The position numbers were made by a program, and so were the translations under genes. From Lepidostoma basale (taxonomy: Eukaryota > Arthropoda > Insecta > Trichoptera > Lepidostomatidae): a stretch of 64,000 nt of DNA. Shown here in pieces: positions 61,681-64,000 of the stretch. The first letter of the stretch is position 1. Each line of letters begins with the position of its first letter. Where the stretch lies: positions 558,001-622,000 of the forward strand of contig JAHDVF020000211.1 in assembly GCA_022606425.2 (NCBI GenBank). The letters run 5' to 3'. The notes under the pieces were generated by a model. The model saw only the letters and a list, made by a program, of their open reading frames with translations. It was not told the origin of the DNA and searched no databases.

Positions 61681-61926
61681 TTTTTTTTTTTTTTTTTTAA
61701 CATATTTTTGTAGAAATCGGGTCGTTTGAACCCAATTATTGTACACAAGATGTTTTTTTAGCTATTATATTGATTCTCATGACATGTGATAGGCAGTTAA
61801 TCTATCGCCATTTTATTGTCACGTGAATTCTATGCCAGACCAAAGACGGTGTAACAATCACACTGCCATCGAACCCAGGACCTTCGGTATGGTAGTCAGA
61901 GGTCTTACCACTCTGCCACGATAGTC
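61681..61926 (-). mobile_element. SINE-1 with damaged B box
   Basis: Poly-T, GGTCGTTTGAACCCAATTAT, body, then ACTGCCATCGAACCCAGGAC: six or seven bases of the B-box region are deleted; A box CACTCTGCCACG present. Confidence 0.88.
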
Positions 61927-62035
61927 ATCATGTTGTTAGTTCATATCGTTTTCTTTACAGTGAAGGAACACTTTATTCGAAGCATGTTCTTCTTGTCGCA
62001 CTACATCTCGGTTAAGGGATTTGACCTCCTAACGA

Positions 62036-62262
62036 CGATGGTAAGAGCTCTGACTTCCATACCGAAGGTCCCGGGTTCGATTCCCGGCGATGGCAGTGTG
62101 ATTGTCACACTGTCTTTGGTCTGATGTAGAATTCACATGACAATAAAATGACAATAGATTGGCTACCTATCACATGTCATGAGAATCAATATGTTTAGCA
62201 AAAATAAATTATATACAGTAATGGGGTTCAAACAATCTGTTGTATACAAGGCGAAAAAAACA
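62036..62262 (+). mobile_element. SINE-1, 5'-truncated
   Basis: It begins just after the A box (GGTAAGAGCTCTGACTTCC), has a perfect B box and the normal body and tail. Inverted relative to the copy 110 bp upstream. Confidence 0.9.
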
Positions 62263-62264
62263 TT

Positions 62265-62645
62265 TAAAAAATTTATTTTTCTGTATTGTGTTTATTGAAT
62301 AAATTTGCGTTTCGGCGGGACATAGAGGAAATGGGTAGTTTGAATGTGGCCTGGATCCTTCTTGTTTTTCTTTAATCACAAAACCCCAGTAACGTAAGTC
62401 CCGCATGAACGAGGGACGGGCCTAGGGATTGATTGACCGAAGCTGACGAAAGGCGACGTCCGCCTATAACAGCTTCAGAAAAGCGGTGGGACTCCTCTAA
62501 GTCCCTGTGAACTTTAAAAAAATGGGAAAAAAGTCTTTCAAGTCTCCTCTAGTCTTTGGCGCAGTTGGTCCATTGATTTCTGATCTACCTCTTGGTCATC
62601 TGGCATTCTTTTAATATGACCACCTCATCGTAATCGTTGAGACGT
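62265..62645. other. Spacer, possibly LINE debris
   Basis: TGGTCATCTGGCATTCTTTT, AATATGACCACCTCATCG (62594-62631) resembles the GHVERMP region complement of LINE-G, but it is too short to assign. Confidence 0.4.
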
Positions 62646-62649
62646 TATC

Positions 62650-62815
62650 AATTGTATTCCTAAAGTAGAACCATCTCTCATGCGTTCTTGGTAGTATGTA
62701 CCTAATTATGTTTTACCTGGTATTTTATAAAACCATTATTATATTTTATCTGTTCTCAATAAATGCCTTAAACCTTAATATTGAGAAATAAACCGATTTG
62801 ATTTGATTTCAATAT
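62650..62815 (+). repeat. LINE-J 3' UTR and tail
   Basis: TTCTTGGTAGTATGTACCTA, ATCTGTTCTCAATAAATGCC and AAATAAACCGATTTGATTTG match, inverted, the UTR of the 15.5-kb copy. Confidence 0.7.
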
Positions 62816-62819
62816 TTCG

Positions 62820-63335
62820 TTCTTGTTCATGATTTCTTTAGATTCTGTATGTCTAGTGTGTTCATAATTTTTCACAAAATCTTCATTCAAATATTGCTCA
62901 CTTGCTTTTTCTCTCTAGTTCAAATATTACCTTCGAAACGCGTGGATATAAATAAACTAATAAATATGTATTTTTTTTGTTTTGGTTCATATGCCGTTTT
63001 CGTTATTGCCTCTTCGTTTTGCTCTGGGAAAATTAATGAACGTTGTCAGTTGTGGGCATACTAAAGTTTTTACTGTGTAGAATAAATCAATAGTATATGC
63101 AATATTACTCTATTAAATGCCACATAAAAGGGATTCGAGGCGAATGCAAACACCACTCAACTCTATCTAATGTCAATAAATTCGCATAACTTCAACAGCA
63201 ACACTATGAACTTCACTAAATTGTTCGCAAAAATCGATATACCCTGTTATCCTAATCTCTCATGTATCCTAAGAACACATGTTTATAATTAATATGTATC
63301 CTTTTTGTGTATTTTGATACAGATTTTAATAATAG
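62820..63335. other. AT-rich spacer
   Basis: No supported feature; a 71-codon plus frame (62849-63064) has no known domain. Confidence 0.4.
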
Positions 63336-63399
63336 TGTGTTAACCCTTAAACAAACAGATGGACTCCATCTATCCAATTTAATTGTCCAATAGATGGAC

Positions 63400-63720
63400 A
63401 ATTAAAACTGACACGTGAAGATAGATATGGATTTGAAGTATATATACATCTTCCAAAATTTGTCATGCATGATCATAATAACAAAGGTGGAATGGGGAAT
63501 GTTGTAATTACATAAAGCGTGCGCTTAACCCAACCAATGACATATTCAGTTTCCAGTTTGCGTCTTCGTCTCTATTGAGATACAATTAAATTTGAATTAA
63601 CCACCCTTTGGTGAAAATCCAGGATTTCGTATACAAGTATAGGTATATATTCACAAATATTTATAAGTATATCATTGTAAACACATAAAATTAATAAAAA
63701 CAGGACTAAAAATACAACAT
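63400..63720. repeat. Repeat R, second copy
   Basis: AAAGGTGGAATGGGGAATGT, ACATAAAGCGTGCGCTTAAC, CGTCTTCGTCTCTATTGAGA, TACAATTAAATTTGAATTAA in the same order as the end of the 53-kb copy. To its left TTAACCCTTAAACAAACAGA (63340) has a TTAA and CCC start. Confidence 0.55.
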
Positions 63721-63734
63721 CAACGGTTGGCAAC

Positions 63735-63850
63735 ATAATAATAATAATAATAAATTGGATGATTTATAGAGCGCCATTTTTATGAATTAATCATCTCAAG
63801 GGCGCTGTAGCTCCATTTTATGAACTGGTTGAAGATAAACATTTTAGTTA
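63735..63850 (-). repeat. L2-like 3' UTR
   Basis: (AAT)n, TTATAGAGCGCCATTTTTAT, GAATTAATCATCTCAAGGGC: complement of an L2-like 3' end. Confidence 0.65.
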
Positions 63851-63925
63851 AAGTGAACATTTTGGTTCAGAATAAACGTTTTTGTTGAAAATAAACATTT
63901 TTGTTAAAAATAAAACATTTTAGTA
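63836..63925. repeat. Degenerate tandem repeat
   Basis: Units of about 22 bp of the form AAACATTTTAGTTAAAGTGA / AACATTTTGGTTCAGAATAA / AACGTTTTTGTTGAAAATAA / AACATTTTTGTTAAAAATAA. Confidence 0.75.
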
Positions 63926-64000
63926 TGGGGGCTGCACCTGACGCAGTCGATCAACATTTGCATCAGGATAGGACAGTTTGAACAGGTGCGTTTTGAGCCT

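Overview
The window reads as insect nuclear DNA, most like a lepidopteran. It is AT-rich and has no operon-like or bacterial gene organisation. It contains mariner elements, short TTAGG-type runs, RTE-, CR1/L2- and Jockey-like LINE debris and a tRNA-derived SINE present in about 14 copies. I find no intact host gene. Almost everything I can assign is transposable-element sequence, mostly 5'-truncated, frameshifted and nested. One possible host first exon lies near 6.7 kb (weak).

Family names used in the entries. LINE-A: reverse-transcriptase C-terminus whose stop codon sits almost against a (GTTA)n tail. LINE-B: 3' end rich in AAG repeats. LINE-C: C-terminal C2H2 finger. LINE-E, -F, -G and -H: other endonuclease/RT-type LINE 3' ends. 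LINE-J: Jockey-like C-terminus with a TTTGA-repeat tail. LINE-K: a J-like end that supplies the 3' tail of some SINE-1 copies. L2-like: CR1/L2-type C-terminus with an (ATT)n tail. SINE-1: tRNA-derived, with A and B boxes. TTAA element: about 0.8 kb, three copies. HH-a to HH-h: foldback (inverted-repeat) families.

The most interesting signal is shared by the HH families. Each arm carries the pattern CTGAnGA, one A or T, a GC-rich stem-loop, GAAAC, a palindrome (ACATGT, ACAGCTGT or ACCGGT), then C. This is the layout of a hammerhead ribozyme: conserved core, stem II, GAAA, a short self-complementary stem III and a GUC cleavage triplet. In the HH-a copy at 2.1-2.3 kb a perfect 7-bp stem I closes the motif. 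The families differ in stem sequence but keep the layout, as expected of a structured RNA. All carry one extra A/T before stem II compared with the textbook hammerhead, so activity is unproven.

Layout. 0-9 kb: LINE-A/B/C/F fragments with HH-a, -c, -f and -g foldbacks. 9.3-10.6 kb: complete but dead mariner. 11-14 kb: two related L2-like ends, then HH-g, -b and -d. 15-24 kb: LINE-J, a long LINE-A piece with a telomere-like insertion, a 350-bp TA microsatellite, LINE-E, hAT-type elements and LINE-K. 24-32 kb: SINE-1 copies, HH-a and HH-b foldbacks, LINE-E/F/J. 32-43 kb: sparse AT-rich DNA, LINE-A pair, HH-e/f/g, first TTAA element. 43-56 kb: two more TTAA elements, a three-level nest at 46-47 kb, a LINE-B RT piece, a 0.9-kb inverted-repeat element and a tRNA-Arg-like SINE. 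56-64 kb: L2-like, LINE-E/B, SINE-1 copies, a perfect foldback at 58.6 kb, HH-h and a second mariner.

The parts do not form a pathway. They record successive insertions, several of which can be ordered by nesting.
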